This document shows, piece after piece, positions 41,236-52,135 of a DNA stretch of 64,000 bases. The stretch lies in NCBI GenBank assembly GCA_023053685.1, contig JALIGW010000032.1, positions 2,531,862-2,595,861 on the forward strand, read 5' to 3'. A program made the translations under genes and the position numbers. The notes under the pieces are model-generated. The model did not search any database, was not told where the DNA came from, and saw only the letters and a list, made by a program, of their open reading frames with translations. The DNA is from Diadophis punctatus similis. Lineage: Eukaryota > Chordata > Lepidosauria > Squamata > Dipsadidae. Within the stretch, counting starts at the first letter, position 1; the number at the start of each line of letters is the position of its first letter.

Positions 41236-41870
41236 TTTATTTATTTTATTTTATTTATTTATTTTATTTGTCAAAATGTATACAAGATAACAGGTATGGT
41301 ATAAACATAAACAAAAGCACAATAGGTATAGGTAAATTTGGACAATAGGACAGGGATGGTAGGCACGATGGTGCGCTTATGCACGTCCCTTACAGACCTC
41401 TTAGGAATGGGGTGAGGTCGACAATAGACAGTCTAAGGTTAAAATTTTTGGGGTTTAGGGAAGAAACCACAGAGTCAGGTAGTGCATTCCAGGCATTGAT
41501 CATTCTATTGCTGAAGTTGTATTTTCTGCAGTCGAGTTTTGAGCGGTTTACATTGAGTTTGAATCTATAGTGTGCTCGTGTATTGTTGCGGTTGAAGCTG
41601 AAGTATTCATTGACAGGTAGGACATTGTGGCAGATGATTTTATGAACTACATTTAGATCAGATCGAAGGCGACGTAGCTCTAAGTTATCTAAGCCCAAAA
41701 TTTCAAGTCTGGTGAAATAAGGTATTTTGTTGTGAGCGGAGGAGTGGAGGACTCTTCTTGTGAAATATTTCTGGACTCTCTCAACTGTATTAATGTCCGA
41801 TATGCAGTGCGGGTTCCAGACAGGTGAGCTGTATTCCAGAATTGGTCTAACAAATGTTTTGTATGCTCTG
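41236..41870 (-). mobile_element. Family-B LINE inserted in CR1
   Basis: TTATTTTATTTATTT tail at 41240-41270, then CAGACCTCTTAGGAATGGGG. The minus frame 41698-41390 reads LELRRLRSDLNVVHKIICHN and NALPDSVVSSLNPKNF. 5'-truncated. Confidence 0.82.
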
Positions 41871-41930
41871 GTTAGACAAGAATATCTTTAAGGTCCCTTC
41901 CAACTCTGTTATTCTGTTATTCTGGCCTTG

Positions 41931-42660
41931 ACCCCTTTTTTCTAAGTTATCTCTAACCCCAGCCCTTCTCATACGTGGCCCAAGCAGATCCTCCTAAAAT
42001 GTCCTTCACGTTTTTGTAGCCACTGGATTCATGGCGCAGAGGTCCTGAGCTTGTCTCCGATCAATTCCATCTCATTCCTTCTTGCGCTGGCTTTAAGCAC
42101 ACACTTAGCATCCCTAGCCCTGCATTATAAATATTTATTTATGTATTTATATTTTATGCTTTTACAGGCCAGTAAAAAAAAATACCAGAGGAAAATAACC
42201 AAACAAGTTTACAGGCAGTTACTTTGGTGTGTAATGGAAGTCGTAATCAGCAAGACTTCTGCTTGGCGGGAGCACCCAAGCATTGTGGTGCTAAATACCA
42301 TTTAAAAACAGCTTGATCTGGTTAGCTGCCCGGAGCATAAATGCACCAGGAACCGGTGCTCCGTAACTTCCGTTCATTTCCAAGTAAATCATTTTCCTGC
42401 TTCTTTATAAATATTTTCACTCCCACAACTCACACAAAGTCCTTAAAATTACCTTTGAGGGTTTTTTCTTTTTCTTTCTTTCTTTCTTTCTTTTTTTTGC
42501 AGGATAATTGCATTTTTATGGACAAAGAGATTGAGGTCTGTCCATTCAGCGAGGATGAAGGCCCGCAAAGAGAATGATGCAAGAATCCAGAAGTGATGCT
42601 GGCGTGTTAAACTGTGCACAGTACACCCTGAGAAGTGTGCCTTTTATAACGCTAGTGTGT
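41931..42660. other. Unannotated stretch
   Basis: Mostly ordinary sequence with a short CTTT run at 42474-42495. No gene is supported. Confidence 0.4.
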
Positions 42661-42669
42661 TATTTATTA

Positions 42670-43410
42670 TTTTTATTTATTATTTATTTTATTTGTCAAA
42701 ACATGTATAAGATAGCAGGTATGGTATAAACATAAACAAAAGCAAAGTAGGTATAGGTAAATTTGGACAATAGGACAGTAGGACAGGGACGGTAGGCACA
42801 GTGGTGCGCTTATGCACACCCCTTACAGACCTCTTAGGAAGGGGTGAGGTCGACTGTAGACAGTCTAAGGTTAAAGTTTTGGGGGTTTGGGGAAGAAACC
42901 ACAGAGTCAGGTAGTGCATTCCAGGCATTGACCACTCTGTTACTGAAGTCGTATTTTCTGCAGTCGAGTTTTGAGCGGTTTACATTAAGTTTGTATCTAT
43001 TGGGTGCTCGTGTGTTGTTGCGGTTGAAGCTGAAGTAATCATTGACAGGTAGGACATTGTGGCAGATGATTTTATGAACTACATTTAGATCAGATTGGAG
43101 GTGACGTAGTTGTAAATTGTCTAATCCCAATATTTCAAGTCTGGTGGAATAAGGTATTTTGTTGCGAGCGGAGGAGTGGAGGACTCTTCTTGTGAAATAT
43201 TTCTGGACTCTCTCGACTGTATTGATGTCCGATATGCAGTGCGGGTTCCAGACAGGTGAGCTGTATTCGAGAATTGGTCTAGCAAATGCTTTGTATGCTC
43301 TGGTTAGCAGTGTAATATTGCCGGAGAAGAAGCTACGCAAGATTAGATTAACAACTTTTAGCGCCTTTTTGGCAATGTTGTTACAGTGATCCAAAATGAG
43401 ATAAAGTAGT
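42670..43410 (-). mobile_element. Family-B LINE, longest copy
   Basis: The 202-codon minus frame (43442-42834) reads NNIAKKALKVVNLILRSFFS, TRAYKAFARPILEYSSPVWN, VERVQKYFTRRVLHSSARNK, LQLRHLQSDLNVVHKIICHN and VVNAWNALPDSVVSSPNPQN with no stop. It extends further 5' than the other copies, but the RT catalytic core is absent. Confidence 0.84.
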
Positions 43411-43439
43411 GGAGTTAACATCAGGACACAACCCATAGG

Positions 43440-43800
43440 CACTTACCTGCATAGGTCTTGTTGGAAGGAAAATCCATCTGGTTCAGTTCCAAGGTGGGAG
43501 AAATACACTGGAAACATAGGGGCTGATTGGAAAGATGGTTTATTGATGAAGCAGATCCACATGTGATTCTGAGCAGCTGACAAAATGGAGTTGAGAATGG
43601 GTGGGTTTTTATACCTTCTTTTGGGTTTTGTATTTGAGCTTCCTGTTCCTGTGCAAGAACATGGATTCTATTGGCTGTTGTCAGATTCCTATGGGGGTCA
43701 CATAGGGGTCATAGCTGGCTCTATAAGCAAAAGAGGAAATGTAAATCCTAGGTGCTTGTCTAAGCTAATCTGATTAACCTCTGGCTTATTGCACTACAAT
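43440..43800. other. Unclassified sequence, possibly part of an LTR
   Basis: GGTTTATTGATGAAGCAGATCC and the surrounding promoter-like text resemble an LTR in minus sense. Ends not found. Confidence 0.3.
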
Positions 43801-43840
43801 ATCGGACATCAATACAATCGAGAGAGTCCAGAAATATTTA

Positions 43841-44062
43841 GGAGCCGAGGTGGCGCAGCACTGCAACCTTCAGCTGATTGCTAGTTCAGCAGTTCAGCTG
43901 TTCAAATCTCACCAGGCTCAAGGTTGACTCAGCCTTCCATCCTTCTGAGGTGGGTAAAATGAGGACCCAGATTGTTGGGGGCAATATGCTGAACTCTGTA
44001 AACTGCTTAGAGAGGGCTGTAAAACACTATGAAGCGGTATATAAGTCTATTGCTATTGTTCA
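43841..44062 (+). mobile_element. Sauria-type SINE in a family-B LINE scrap
   Basis: GGAGCCGAGGTGGCGCAGCA start with a small deletion of the GTGGTTA part, GTTCAAATCTCACC B-box region, and GAAGCGGTATATAAGTC end. The 40 bases before it (ATATCGGACATCAATAC...) are family-B LINE text. Confidence 0.85.
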
Positions 44063-44329
44063 TTGGAGTTTGGACTACTCTGGGGATGATGCAATGGGGG
44101 GGCTTGTGTTCTGAAAGGATGTTGGGCAATTCTTATTGTGGCAAATGGCTTTTGTCCTGTGAATCTTGGGTGAGGGGCTGCTTCTAATCCGACCATTCTG
44201 CCTTTCTTTCAAAATATCCTGACTTGAATAGATTACCAAATCTGCATTTCTAAAAGCTAGCTCCAGTTTCTGCTTGTGGGCAGGGAGACTGGGGCTGGTC
44301 TAAGAGCATGTTTCTCCATTTCTCCCTTC

Positions 44330-44754
44330 TGGGAAATATAATACGACCGGTTAGGGCCCACAGAGTGGGCCTCCTCCAGGTCCCGTCAGCCAAGCAATGC
44401 CGGCTGGCGGGCCCTAGGGGGAGGGCCTTCTCTGTGGGGGGCCCCATGCTCTGGAACCAACTTCCCCCAGAGACCTGAACCATCCCCACCCTGCTGGCCT
44501 TCCGAAAAGCCGTCAAGACATGGCTCTTCCTGCAGGCAGGGGGTAGAGACTAGTCCATCTGAGCTCTCCCCTGGGTATGTCTGGTTGGTGAATATTTTTT
44601 AACTGTTCAATTTTTTTAAACTTTTTAACTTGGTTTTTAATTACTGCTTATTATCTAGTGTTCTTGTATATTGCTGTACGCCGCCCTGAGTCCCTCGGGA
44701 ATAGGGCGGCATATAAGAACCAAGAAATAAATAAATAAATAATAAATAAATACG
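44330..44754 (+). mobile_element. L2-type LINE 3' end
   Basis: GGGCCCACAGAGTGGGCCTCC, AAGACATGGCTCTTCCTGCAG (KTWLFLQ), then the L2 3' terminus GCCGCCCTGAGTCCCTCGGG and an (AAAT)n tail at 44725-44752. Same family as 58340-58764 and 6357-7002. Confidence 0.83.
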
Positions 44755-44902
44755 AGGGTGAGTCAAAAGGTAATGCCATTTTCTTTAGGTCAGGTATAAT
44801 TACCAACACAGGAACATGTAGCATACATCAAAATGAAGCTGGTCCTCTGTGGATCACATCCTTACTTCTCAACATAGTCACCGTTTCTCTCAATAGCAAT
44901 GT
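44755..44902 (-). mobile_element. Mariner-type transposon end
   Basis: It begins at a TA with ACGAGGGTGAGTCAAAAGG, a mariner-like terminal repeat. The minus strand at about 44903-44868 reads NIAIERNGDYVEK then stop, like the C-terminus of mariner transposases. Only the last about 150 bp remain. Confidence 0.72.
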
Positions 44903-44961
44903 TTGACAGTGGTGAGGGAATTATTTGTTTAGCAGAGTGATGGCATTCGGGGAAAAACTAT

Positions 44962-45112
44962 ATGTCTATGGAGATTCTCAGTCATCCATGTCATGGTTGT
45001 CCCAAAGGTGCTTTTTCAAGAGGCAACTGGACTTTCTGGATTTTCACTGAAGACATTTCGCTTCTCATCCAAGAAGCTTCTTCAACTGAAGCTTCTTCAA
45101 CGCGAAACGTAC
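44962..45112 (+). repeat. Palindromic dispersed repeat copy
   Basis: TATGGAGATTCTCAGTCATCC, GGTGCTTTTTCAAGAGGCAAC, CATTTCGCTTCTCATCCAAG, with a duplicated CTTCTTCAACTGAAG centre. Confidence 0.6.
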
Positions 45113-45209
45113 ACTTTTGAACCGGTAGGGAAGGTAAGTAGATTTCACCACTGCACTCGGAACAGTTTACATCCTGGGACGATATCTTTAATACCATCAA
45201 ACATCCATA

Positions 45210-45440
45210 TCTCTGGATCCATATGAGACTCTAGAGAAAGTGCAGAGGAGAGCAACCAGGATGATTAGGGGACTGGAAACTATAACATACGAAGAGCAGT
45301 TGCAGGAACTGTGCATGGCCAGTCTGGTGAAGAGAAGGACCAGGGGAGACATGAAAACAGTGTTACAATAGGTCACTGTCCAATGGGTGGGGGGTTGGAC
45401 TAGATGACCTCCAAGGTCCCTTCCAACTCTAATAATCTAA
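45210..45440 (+). mobile_element. CR1 LINE 3' end with (AATCT)n tail
   Basis: ACTCTAGAGAAAGTGCAGAGG, an internal deletion, then GGTTGGACTAGATGACCTCC and the (TAATC)n tail at 45430-45450. Confidence 0.82.
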
Positions 45441-45893
45441 TCTAATCTAATATCTGCCTATCCTAGGTCTTTGGTAAGGAGTCAGTAGGTTGGCAAAAAT
45501 GCTAAATCCAGTTTAAATATCTGGCCGACTGCTACCAACAATAAAATCACATTCCTGAGTTGATTCTTTTAGATCTAAGATGCCATTCTCAATAATAATA
45601 ATAAAAAAAACAACTATACATACATTTTTCCATTTCTTTCTATTCTCCCTCTGCTGGCCACTCCTGAAATAATTGCGTTTTTTCAAAGAAGTTAGGAAAG
45701 GTGTGTTTTTTTCTTCCTACAAAATACTTTTTTAATAACCCCATCTAAGGAGTTAAGTAGATTAGCTTGGTTTCTCATTTCCTGAAATGTGACTAAGAAT
45801 TAATCGTTTTTAAAAAATATGTTCCAGAAAAAGCATGGCCCAGCATTTACAGTTAGCTTCTCCATGGTGTCCTCAATTCATCTAGTGCCAGAC

Positions 45894-45894
<1 letters not shown>
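45441..45894. other. Unannotated stretch
   Basis: No recognised element. Confidence 0.4.

Positions 45895-45970
<76 letters not shown>
45895..45970. repeat. (GT)n dinucleotide array, about 37 units
   Basis: Perfect GT repeat. Z-DNA potential. The Cys/Val frames are artefacts. Confidence 0.97.
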
Positions 45971-45973
<3 letters not shown>

Positions 45974-46017
45974 ACAGGAAGAGTATGGTTTTTATCATGG
46001 ACTGTAAAGAAGAAGAA

Positions 46018-46210
46018 TGGAGGAGGAGGAGGAGGAGGAGGAGAAGGAGGAGGAGGAGGAGGAGGAGGAGGAGGAGGAAAAGAAGAAGGAGAAGGAGAAG
46101 AAGAAGAAGAAGAAGAAGAAGAAGAAGAAGAAGAAGAAGAAGAAGAAGAAGAAGAAGAAGAAGAAGAAGAAGAAGAAGAAGAAGAAGAAGAAGAAGAAGA
46201 AGAAGAAGAA
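46018..46210. repeat. (GGA)n-(GAA)n array
   Basis: GGA units to about 46078, a mixed zone, then about 38 perfect GAA units ending at the 5' side of a CR1 copy. Arg, Glu and Lys runs are artefacts. Confidence 0.95.
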
Positions 46211-46211
46211 A

Positions 46212-46968
46212 TAACAAAATGAAATTCAATGGTGAAAAAAGTAAGGTTCTACATTTAGGCAAGAAAAACAAAATGCATAAGTACAGTATATATGGTACCT
46301 TGCTCAACAGTAGTAACTGTGAGACGGATCTTGGAGTCCTAGTGGACAACCATTTAAATATGAGCCAGCAGTGTGCAGCAGCTGCCAAAAAAGCCAACAC
46401 AGTTCTAGGCTACATTAACAGAGGGATAGAATCAAGATCACGCGAAGTGTTAATACCACTTTATAACATCTTGGTAAGGCCACACTTGGAATACTGCATT
46501 CAGTTTTGGTCGCCATGATGTAAAAAAAGATGTTGAGTGCAGAGAAGAGCAAGAAAGATAATTAGGGGACTGGAGGCTATAACATATGAAGAACGATTGC
46601 AGGAACTGGGTATGTCTAGTTTAATTAAAAAGAAGGACCATGGGTGACATGAGAGCAGTGTTCCAAAATCTCAGAGGCTGCCACAAAGAAGAGGGAGTCA
46701 AGCTGTTCTCCAAAGCACCAGAAGGCAGGACAAGAAGCAATGGGTGGAAACTAATCAAGGAGAGAAGCAACTTAGAACTCAGGAGAAATTTCCTGACAGT
46801 TAGAACAATTAACCAGTGGAACAATGTGCCTCCAGAAGTTGTGAATGCTCCAACACTGGAAGTTTTTAAGAAGAGATTGGATAACATGAAGTGGTGTAGG
46901 GTATCCTGCCTAAGCAGGGGGATGGACTAGAAGACCTCCAAGGTCCCTTCCAACTCTGTTATTATATT
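46212..46968 (+). mobile_element. CR1 LINE 3' portion between two GGA/GAA arrays
   Basis: Plus reading gives FNGEKSKVLHLGKKNKMHKY, AAAKKANTVLGYINRGIESR, LYNILVRPHLEYCIQFWSP, and after a frameshift near 46530 LRGCHKEEGVKLFSKAPEGR, LRRNFLTVRTINQWNNVPPE and the 3' end AGACCTCCAAGGTCCCTTCC. Its tail passes directly into (AAG)n. RT catalytic box absent. Confidence 0.9.
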
Positions 46969-47205
46969 ATAAGAAGAAGAAGGGGGGAGGGGGGGAAAGG
47001 AAAAAAAAGGAGGAGGAGGAGGAGGAGGAGGAGGAGGAGGAGGAGGAGGAGGAGGAAGAGGAGGAGGAGGAGGAGGAGAAGAAGAAGAAGAAGAAGAAGA
47101 AGAAGAAGAAGAAGAAGAAGAAGAAGAAGAAGAAGAAGAAGAAGAAGAAGAAGAAGAAGAAGAAGAAGAAGAAGAAGAAGAAGAAGAAGAAGAAGAAAGG
47201 AGGAG
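46969..47205. repeat. (GGA)n-(GAA)n array abutting the CR1 tail
   Basis: AAG, a G-rich zone, GGA (about 47010-47078), then about 37 GAA units. It repeats the order seen at 46018-46210. Confidence 0.95.
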
Positions 47206-47209
47206 AAGG

Positions 47210-48005
47210 AAGAAGGAAAGGTCTTTGTGTTCTTCCTGTGGTTGTTGATCAATGATCTGCAGAGAGACGGTTTCACCCAGCAGCTGCACCCAGCCGCTTC
47301 TATGCAAAAGAAGAATTTATGACACACACAAAACAATTCCTGCAATCCTCCCTCCATTGCTCTAATAGAAACCAATGCTTAGGCTGTTGTTCTACGGTTG
47401 TGCCTGTGTTTTAATTTTGTTTTCTTCCTCGGGTTTGGTGTTCATTGTTTTGTTCTGTTTTGTTTGGGTGCTTTTATTTCCCCCACATCTTAAAATAAAG
47501 CCCTGATGGAATCTGAATGCCGAATATCAGGCCATCTTCTCATATATATGCGGCATAATCTTCTTAAAATGGTTTTTCACTTCAAGGAACAGAAGGGTTT
47601 AGAAACAAGCAGCAATTTTTTTTTTATTTTGCTTTTTTATTTTTTATTTTTGTATTCACATATTATTATCCTGACTGTTTTCTTCTGGAGAACATTGCAG
47701 GATGATTAGTGAAGGAGGAATTGGCTTCTGGGCTCAATCCAACGATTAGTCGAACTCCAAAGACAAAGTTGGGAGTTCACATCCTTGCCGGAGGTACGGA
47801 AGGGCATCTGTCTGTCTGTTTGGAGGCAGGGCAGCAAATTCAAATGGTGACAGAAGCTTCAGCTAATCTGGACTATTTCTGTACCCATCCATTTCTGCTC
47901 CTGGCTCAGAAGCAAATATATTCAAGTGTTCGTTCACTTTGCCTGCTTGGGAATGAACTGATCTTGGAATTTCTTTCAGAGGAGAAGGGGAAGGAACACA
48001 GAATC
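47210..48005. other. Unannotated, possibly single-copy stretch
   Basis: No recognised repeat. The 114-codon plus frame at 47709-48053 runs into a CR1 end and has no known domain. Confidence 0.45.
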
Positions 48006-48009
48006 ACAG

Positions 48010-48088
48010 AGCATAGAATAATAGAGTTGGGAGGGAGCTTGGAGGTCTTCTAGTCCAACCCCTGCTTAAGCAGGAGACCCTACAGTAC
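48010..48088 (-). mobile_element. CR1 3' terminus
   Basis: AATAGAGTTGGGAGGGAGCTTGG then GAGACCCTACAGTAC, cut by the L2 end that follows. Confidence 0.75.
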
Positions 48089-48235
48089 TATTTATTTATT
48101 TTATTTTATTTTAGCAATTCTTATATGCCGCCCTACTCCCGGGGGACTCAGGGCGGTGTACAATGTATATGAGAACAGCTATAATATATTTAAAAATACA
48201 ATCATAAAAAACATTTTTAAAAAAATGCAGGAGAA
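48089..48235 (-). mobile_element. L2 LINE 3' terminus
   Basis: ATTTATTTTATTTTATT tail, then TATGCCGCCCTACTCCCGGG and ACTCAGGGCGGTGTACAATG. Confidence 0.78.
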
Positions 48236-48299
48236 GGAGATGGGGAAGGAGATTGGGAAGGGGAAGGAACATAGAATCATAGAACATAGAATAATAGAA

Positions 48300-48740
48300 T
48301 AATTTTCCAGAACCAGGATGATAAAGGGTCTGGAAAATAAAACATACGAAGAGCGGTTGCAGGAACTGAGCTTGGCCAGTCTAGTGAAGAGAAGGACCAG
48401 GGGTGACATGATAGCATGTTCCAATACTTGAGGGGATGCCACAGAGAGGAGGGGGTCAGGCTGTTCTCTATGGCACCAGAAAGCCAAACAAGGAACAATG
48501 GATGGAAGCTGACCAAGGAGAGATTCAACCTGGAAGTGAGGAGAAACTTTCTGACGGTGAGAGCGATCAACCAGTGGAACAGCTTGCCAGCGGAGGTTGT
48601 GAGAGCCCCAACACTTGAGACCTTCCAGGGGAGACTGGACTGCCATCTGTCTCAAATAGTGTAGGAACTCCTGCTTGAGCAGGGGGTTGGACTAGATGAC
48701 CTACAAGGTCCCTTCCAACTCTAATAATAAATCTAAATCT
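48300..48740 (+). mobile_element. CR1 LINE 3' portion with (AAATCT)n tail
   Basis: Plus frame 48416-48664 reads FQYLRGCHREEGVRLFSMAP, LEVRRNFLTVRAINQWNSLP and VVRAPTLETFQGRLDCHLSQ. The 3' signal GGACTAGATGACCTACAAGG precedes AATAATAAATCTAAATC. Frameshift near 48413. Confidence 0.88.
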
Positions 48741-48744
48741 AAAT

Positions 48745-49045
48745 AGAGTTGGGAGGGAGCTTGGAGGTCTTCTAGTCCAACCCCTGCTTAAGCAGAAGAC
48801 TCTACACAGTACTATACAGGAGAAGGAGAAGGGGAAGGGGAAGGGAAAGAGAAAGAGAAAGAGAAAGAGAAAGAGAAAGAGAAAGAGAAAGAGAAAGAGA
48901 AAGAGAAAGAGAAGAACAGGGAGAGAAGGAGAAGGAGAACGAGAACGAGAAGGGGAAGGAGAGGGAGAAGGAGAAGGACGAGAAGGAGAAGGGGAAGGGA
49001 TAAGGAGAAGAGGAAGAGACATAGAAACATAGAACATAATAATAG
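48745..49045. repeat. CR1 3' scrap and purine hexamer array
   Basis: GAGTTGGGAGGGAGCTTGG (minus CR1 end, 48748-48815), then (GAGAAA)n at 48845-48910 and mixed GGAGAA to 49015. A further CR1-type GTTGGAAGGGCCC is at 49045. Confidence 0.85.
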
Positions 49046-49293
49046 TGTTGGAAGGGCCCTCACTCACTCAAATTGAGCTTCATGCATGCCTCTAGCCCAC
49101 TGCTTGCAAGAAACCATCCCTTCTCTACCCACCCCCTTCTGAAACATGAAATGCAGACAATGAACAGAACACAACGGTGGAAATAAGAGTATGATAAGCA
49201 AACAACAACAACAAAACACCCTTCTAATATGTTCTATTGTCTACCTTTCCCTTTCTAAGTTCCTCTTCTACAGCAAACTTCTATGAAAGGAAC

Positions 49294-49425
49294 GGAGTCT
49301 ATGGAGATTCTCAATCATCCAGGACATGATTGACTGAAGAAGCTTCTTGCATGAGAAGCAAAACCTTTTCAAGGGAAACACCGTGAAAGTTGAAGTTGCC
49401 TTTTCGAAAAGTACATTTTTGGGGA
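49294..49425 (+). repeat. Palindromic dispersed repeat, shortened copy
   Basis: TATGGAGATTCTCAATCATCC joined to GAAGAAGCTTCTTGCATGAG and GTTGCCTTTTCGAAAAGTAC. Confidence 0.55.
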
Positions 49426-49539
49426 TATGAAAGGAACAGGTGTCTCTCAGGAGAAACCAACCTGCTCCTTTATGTAAAGTTTTAGAAATTAAACCAAGAG
49501 TTTAGGAGGAAAACAAAGGGAAGGAGCACAAACAATGTT

Positions 49540-49652
49540 CATGTAAAAAGGATGTGGAGACTCTAGAAAGAGTGCAGAGAAAGAGCAACAAAGATGATTT
49601 ATTTATTTGTTTGTTTGTTTGTTTGTCAAACATGTACAAGATAGCAGGTATG
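49540..49652. mobile_element. CR1 scrap joined to family-B LINE tail
   Basis: GGAGACTCTAGAAAGAGTGC (CR1, plus), then TTTGTTTGTTTG and ACATGTACAAGATAGCAGG (family-B 3' end, minus), which is interrupted by the next element. Confidence 0.7.
49638..49652. repeat. Target-site duplication, left
   Basis: AAGATAGCAGGTATG, repeated at 50387-50401. Confidence 0.82.
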
Positions 49653-50386
49653 TTTATGATTAATATAAGAAATTGGAATGTATAATTGGGCATTTAGTTC
49701 GTGATAAAATAGAGAGGAAAAAAAACCCATAAACAATGAATAAAGAGACAAAAAAGTGGAGGAAGCAATTTGGCCTAAAATTAAGAAGTAGGAGAATAAA
49801 AATTAATTTGGAAACTAATGAACAGCGGAGAATTTAGGAGTCGAATTGGAAAATATAATTGGTGAATATCCCAGATGACAAAACTAGATTTCTTTTTTTT
49901 TCTTTTTCTTTCTTTCTTTCTTTTTTTTTTTGTGGAGGTAAAATGAAGTTAGCAGTATATACCTAGAAATAAACATATAAAGAAATGATATAACAACAAC
50001 AACAAAAAATTCTTAGAAGGGATATGAAGAGTTTAAATTGGAGACTGCATCATCAGTCTGTAAACATAAGAGGATAAAAGAGTAAGGGGAAGGCTAAGGG
50101 GGTGTAAGAGAAAGTAGAAGGGGAGGAAGAGAAGGAGTAGAGAGAGTAGAGGAGGAGTGAAGGAGTAAGAAAGTAGGAGGAGATGATGGAGGTAGAGAGG
50201 GGGAATGCAATGGAAAGAAAAGCAGAATAGACTGATGATTGATGATATAAGCGTATGGATAAGATATTGACTTTTGAATGATGGAGTATAAATGTAAAAT
50301 TGTGTATTTTATTGTAATGATTTAAGGTATATGTTTTTTGAAATGTAAAAATGGTGGAGGAAAAAATAAAAAACTTTTTGGAAAAA
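49653..50386 (+). mobile_element. L1-type insert, 3' UTR-like, in family-B LINE
   Basis: 734 bp between 15-bp direct repeats. It is AT- and purine-rich with no coding frame, has a GGGGAGGAAGAG zone and ends AAAAATAAAAAACTTTTTGG plus A7. A target duplication of this size and an A-tail indicate L1-machinery insertion: either a 5'-truncated L1 3' end or another L1-mobilised RNA. Confidence 0.65.
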
Positions 50387-50468
50387 AAGATAGCAGGTAT
50401 GGGTATAAACATAACCATAAACAAAGTAAATACAGATAAATGAGGACAATAGGACAGTAGGACAGGGA
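50387..50468 (-). mobile_element. Family-B LINE, continuation
   Basis: AGATAGCAGGTATGGGTATAAAC and GACAATAGGACAGTAGGACAGG resume the element broken at 49652, until a pentamer array replaces it. Confidence 0.75.
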
Positions 50469-50539
50469 CTATTCTATTCTATTCTATTCTATTCTATTCT
50501 ATTCTATTCTATTCTATTCTATTCTATTCTATTCTATTC
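50469..50539. repeat. (ATTCT)n pentanucleotide array
   Basis: About 14 units. Inverse of the AGAAT motif seen at 40.2 and 52.5 kb. Confidence 0.95.
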
Positions 50540-50573
50540 CTTCAATATTCTCAGAAGACTCTTCATAGGTAAG

Positions 50574-51064
50574 TACCACATTTTTCGGAGTATAAGACGC
50601 ACCGGAGTATAAGACGCACCTTAGTTTTTGGGGAGGAAAATAGGGGAAAACAATCTGCCTACCAGGTATTCATCTGGCTAGCATCCTTAGTCTGGTCAGC
50701 TTCAGCACATTATTTTATCCCCTGGCTAGGACTTAAAAAAACCTTCTTCTGAGAGAGTAACAATGAAAGAGCCTGCAAGCCAGTAAGAGCTTGGAAGATC
50801 GTTAGCACCTGGTTAGGGCTAGAAAAAAACTTATTTAGAGCAAGTAGAGCAATGAAAAAAAAATTCTGCAAAGACTTAGGGCTGGAAAAACATTCTTCTG
50901 AGAGAGTAACAATGAAAAAGCCTGCAAGGTAAGAGCTGGGAAGATCTGTTAGCACCTAGTTAGGGCTGGAAAAAAAAGCTACATTTGAAGTATAAGACGC
51001 ACCCAAATTTTCAGCCACTTTTAGGGAGGAAAAAGGTGCATCTTATACTCCAAAGAATACGGTA
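50574..51064. mobile_element. TA-flanked MITE with TATAAGACGCACC termini
   Basis: The left end (TACCACATTTTTCGGAGTAT...) and right end (inverse TACCGTATTCTTTGGAGTAT...) match at about 25 of 30 positions. TATAAGACGCACC occurs twice at the left end. The body has a 148-bp direct repeat (CTTCTGAGAGAGTAACAATG at about 50746 and 50894). A TA target points to the Tc1/mariner/pogo group. No transposase. Confidence 0.65.
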
Positions 51065-51680
51065 TGTAGCTGACCTTAGATGGCCTTCTGGGAAGAAAAT
51101 GAATTGCCTCCAATTTGTCACATCTTGTAGTGGATGTGGGTGTTGTGAATGGATAAAACAGTGAAATAATGGTTGAATATATGTAGTTTTCGCTCCGCAG
51201 CATCAAATGGAAATTTCACTTAGGGAGGCTGACAGTTGCATTGCTGATAATGACGGCCTGTCAATGAAACCTTAAACCAGCCCCTTGGTGTAATTGTACG
51301 TTCTGACCTTCTGCAGACCCGTTTAAACCAAATAAGTAAATATCTAAAGAAATAAACTGAGCCTCATTTTTGATGTAAAGCACATGGTGGAAATTATCCC
51401 CGTTTAAGCCGAAAGCCCAGCTCTGCAAGTCTCCGAAGACGCAAATAATTGGGGCCACTTCCAATGCTTTCCAAGGGGGACTTGAAAAGAAATTGGTGAA
51501 GGAGAGAAAGAGAGAGAGGAAAAAGAAAATAAAAAACTGTTACGTGATGGAAAATGTATTTCTGGTTGATTCATTGCATTAACCGTTGAGTGGGAGAAAT
51601 GGATGAGGAGTGTGGATGAGGACAGCAAGGTCAGAACTCCTCTGCGGAAGGGAATGGACACCTTGTTGATTGTTCCTTCA
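51065..51680. other. Possibly single-copy stretch
   Basis: No recognised repeat and balanced composition. One of the better candidates here for conserved non-coding DNA, but conservation cannot be judged from one sequence. Confidence 0.4.
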
Positions 51681-51682
51681 AG

Positions 51683-52135
51683 ATGTCAGAGAGGAGAACA
51701 AGTGGTAAAAGCAGGACAAGAAGCAATGGATGGAAACTCATCAAGGAGAGAAGCAACCTAGAACCAAGGAGGAATTTCCTGACAGTGAGAATAATCAACC
51801 AGTGGAACAGAAGTTGCCTTCAGAAGTTGCAGGTGTTCCATCATTGGAGGTTTTCAAGAAGAGATTGGACAAACATTTGTCTGAAATGGGTCTCCTGATT
51901 GAGCAGGGGGTTGGACTAGAAGACCTCCAAGGTCCCTTCCAAATCTGTTATTCTGTTAATTAATTGGTGGAACAGCTTGCCTCAAGAAGTCATGGGTCCT
52001 CCAGCACTGGAGGGTTTTTTTTAGAAGTGATTTGGCAACCATTTGTCTGAAATGTTATGAGGTTTCTTGCTAGAGAAGGAGGCTGGGCTGCAAGACCTTC
52101 AGGGTCCCTTCCAGCTCTGTTGTTCTGTTATGTGA
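51683..52135 (+). mobile_element. Two CR1 LINE 3' ends in tandem
   Basis: SNGWKLIKERSNLEPRRNFL and the end GGACTAGAAGACCTCCAAGG (51683-51955) are followed by a second, shorter tail (51960-52130) ending CCTTCCAGCTCTGTTGTTCTG. Confidence 0.85.

Noticed and set aside
45895..46518. 207-codon frame starting in Cys/Val and Arg repeats
   Set aside because: The GT and GGA/GAA arrays happen to be in frame with a CR1 remnant.
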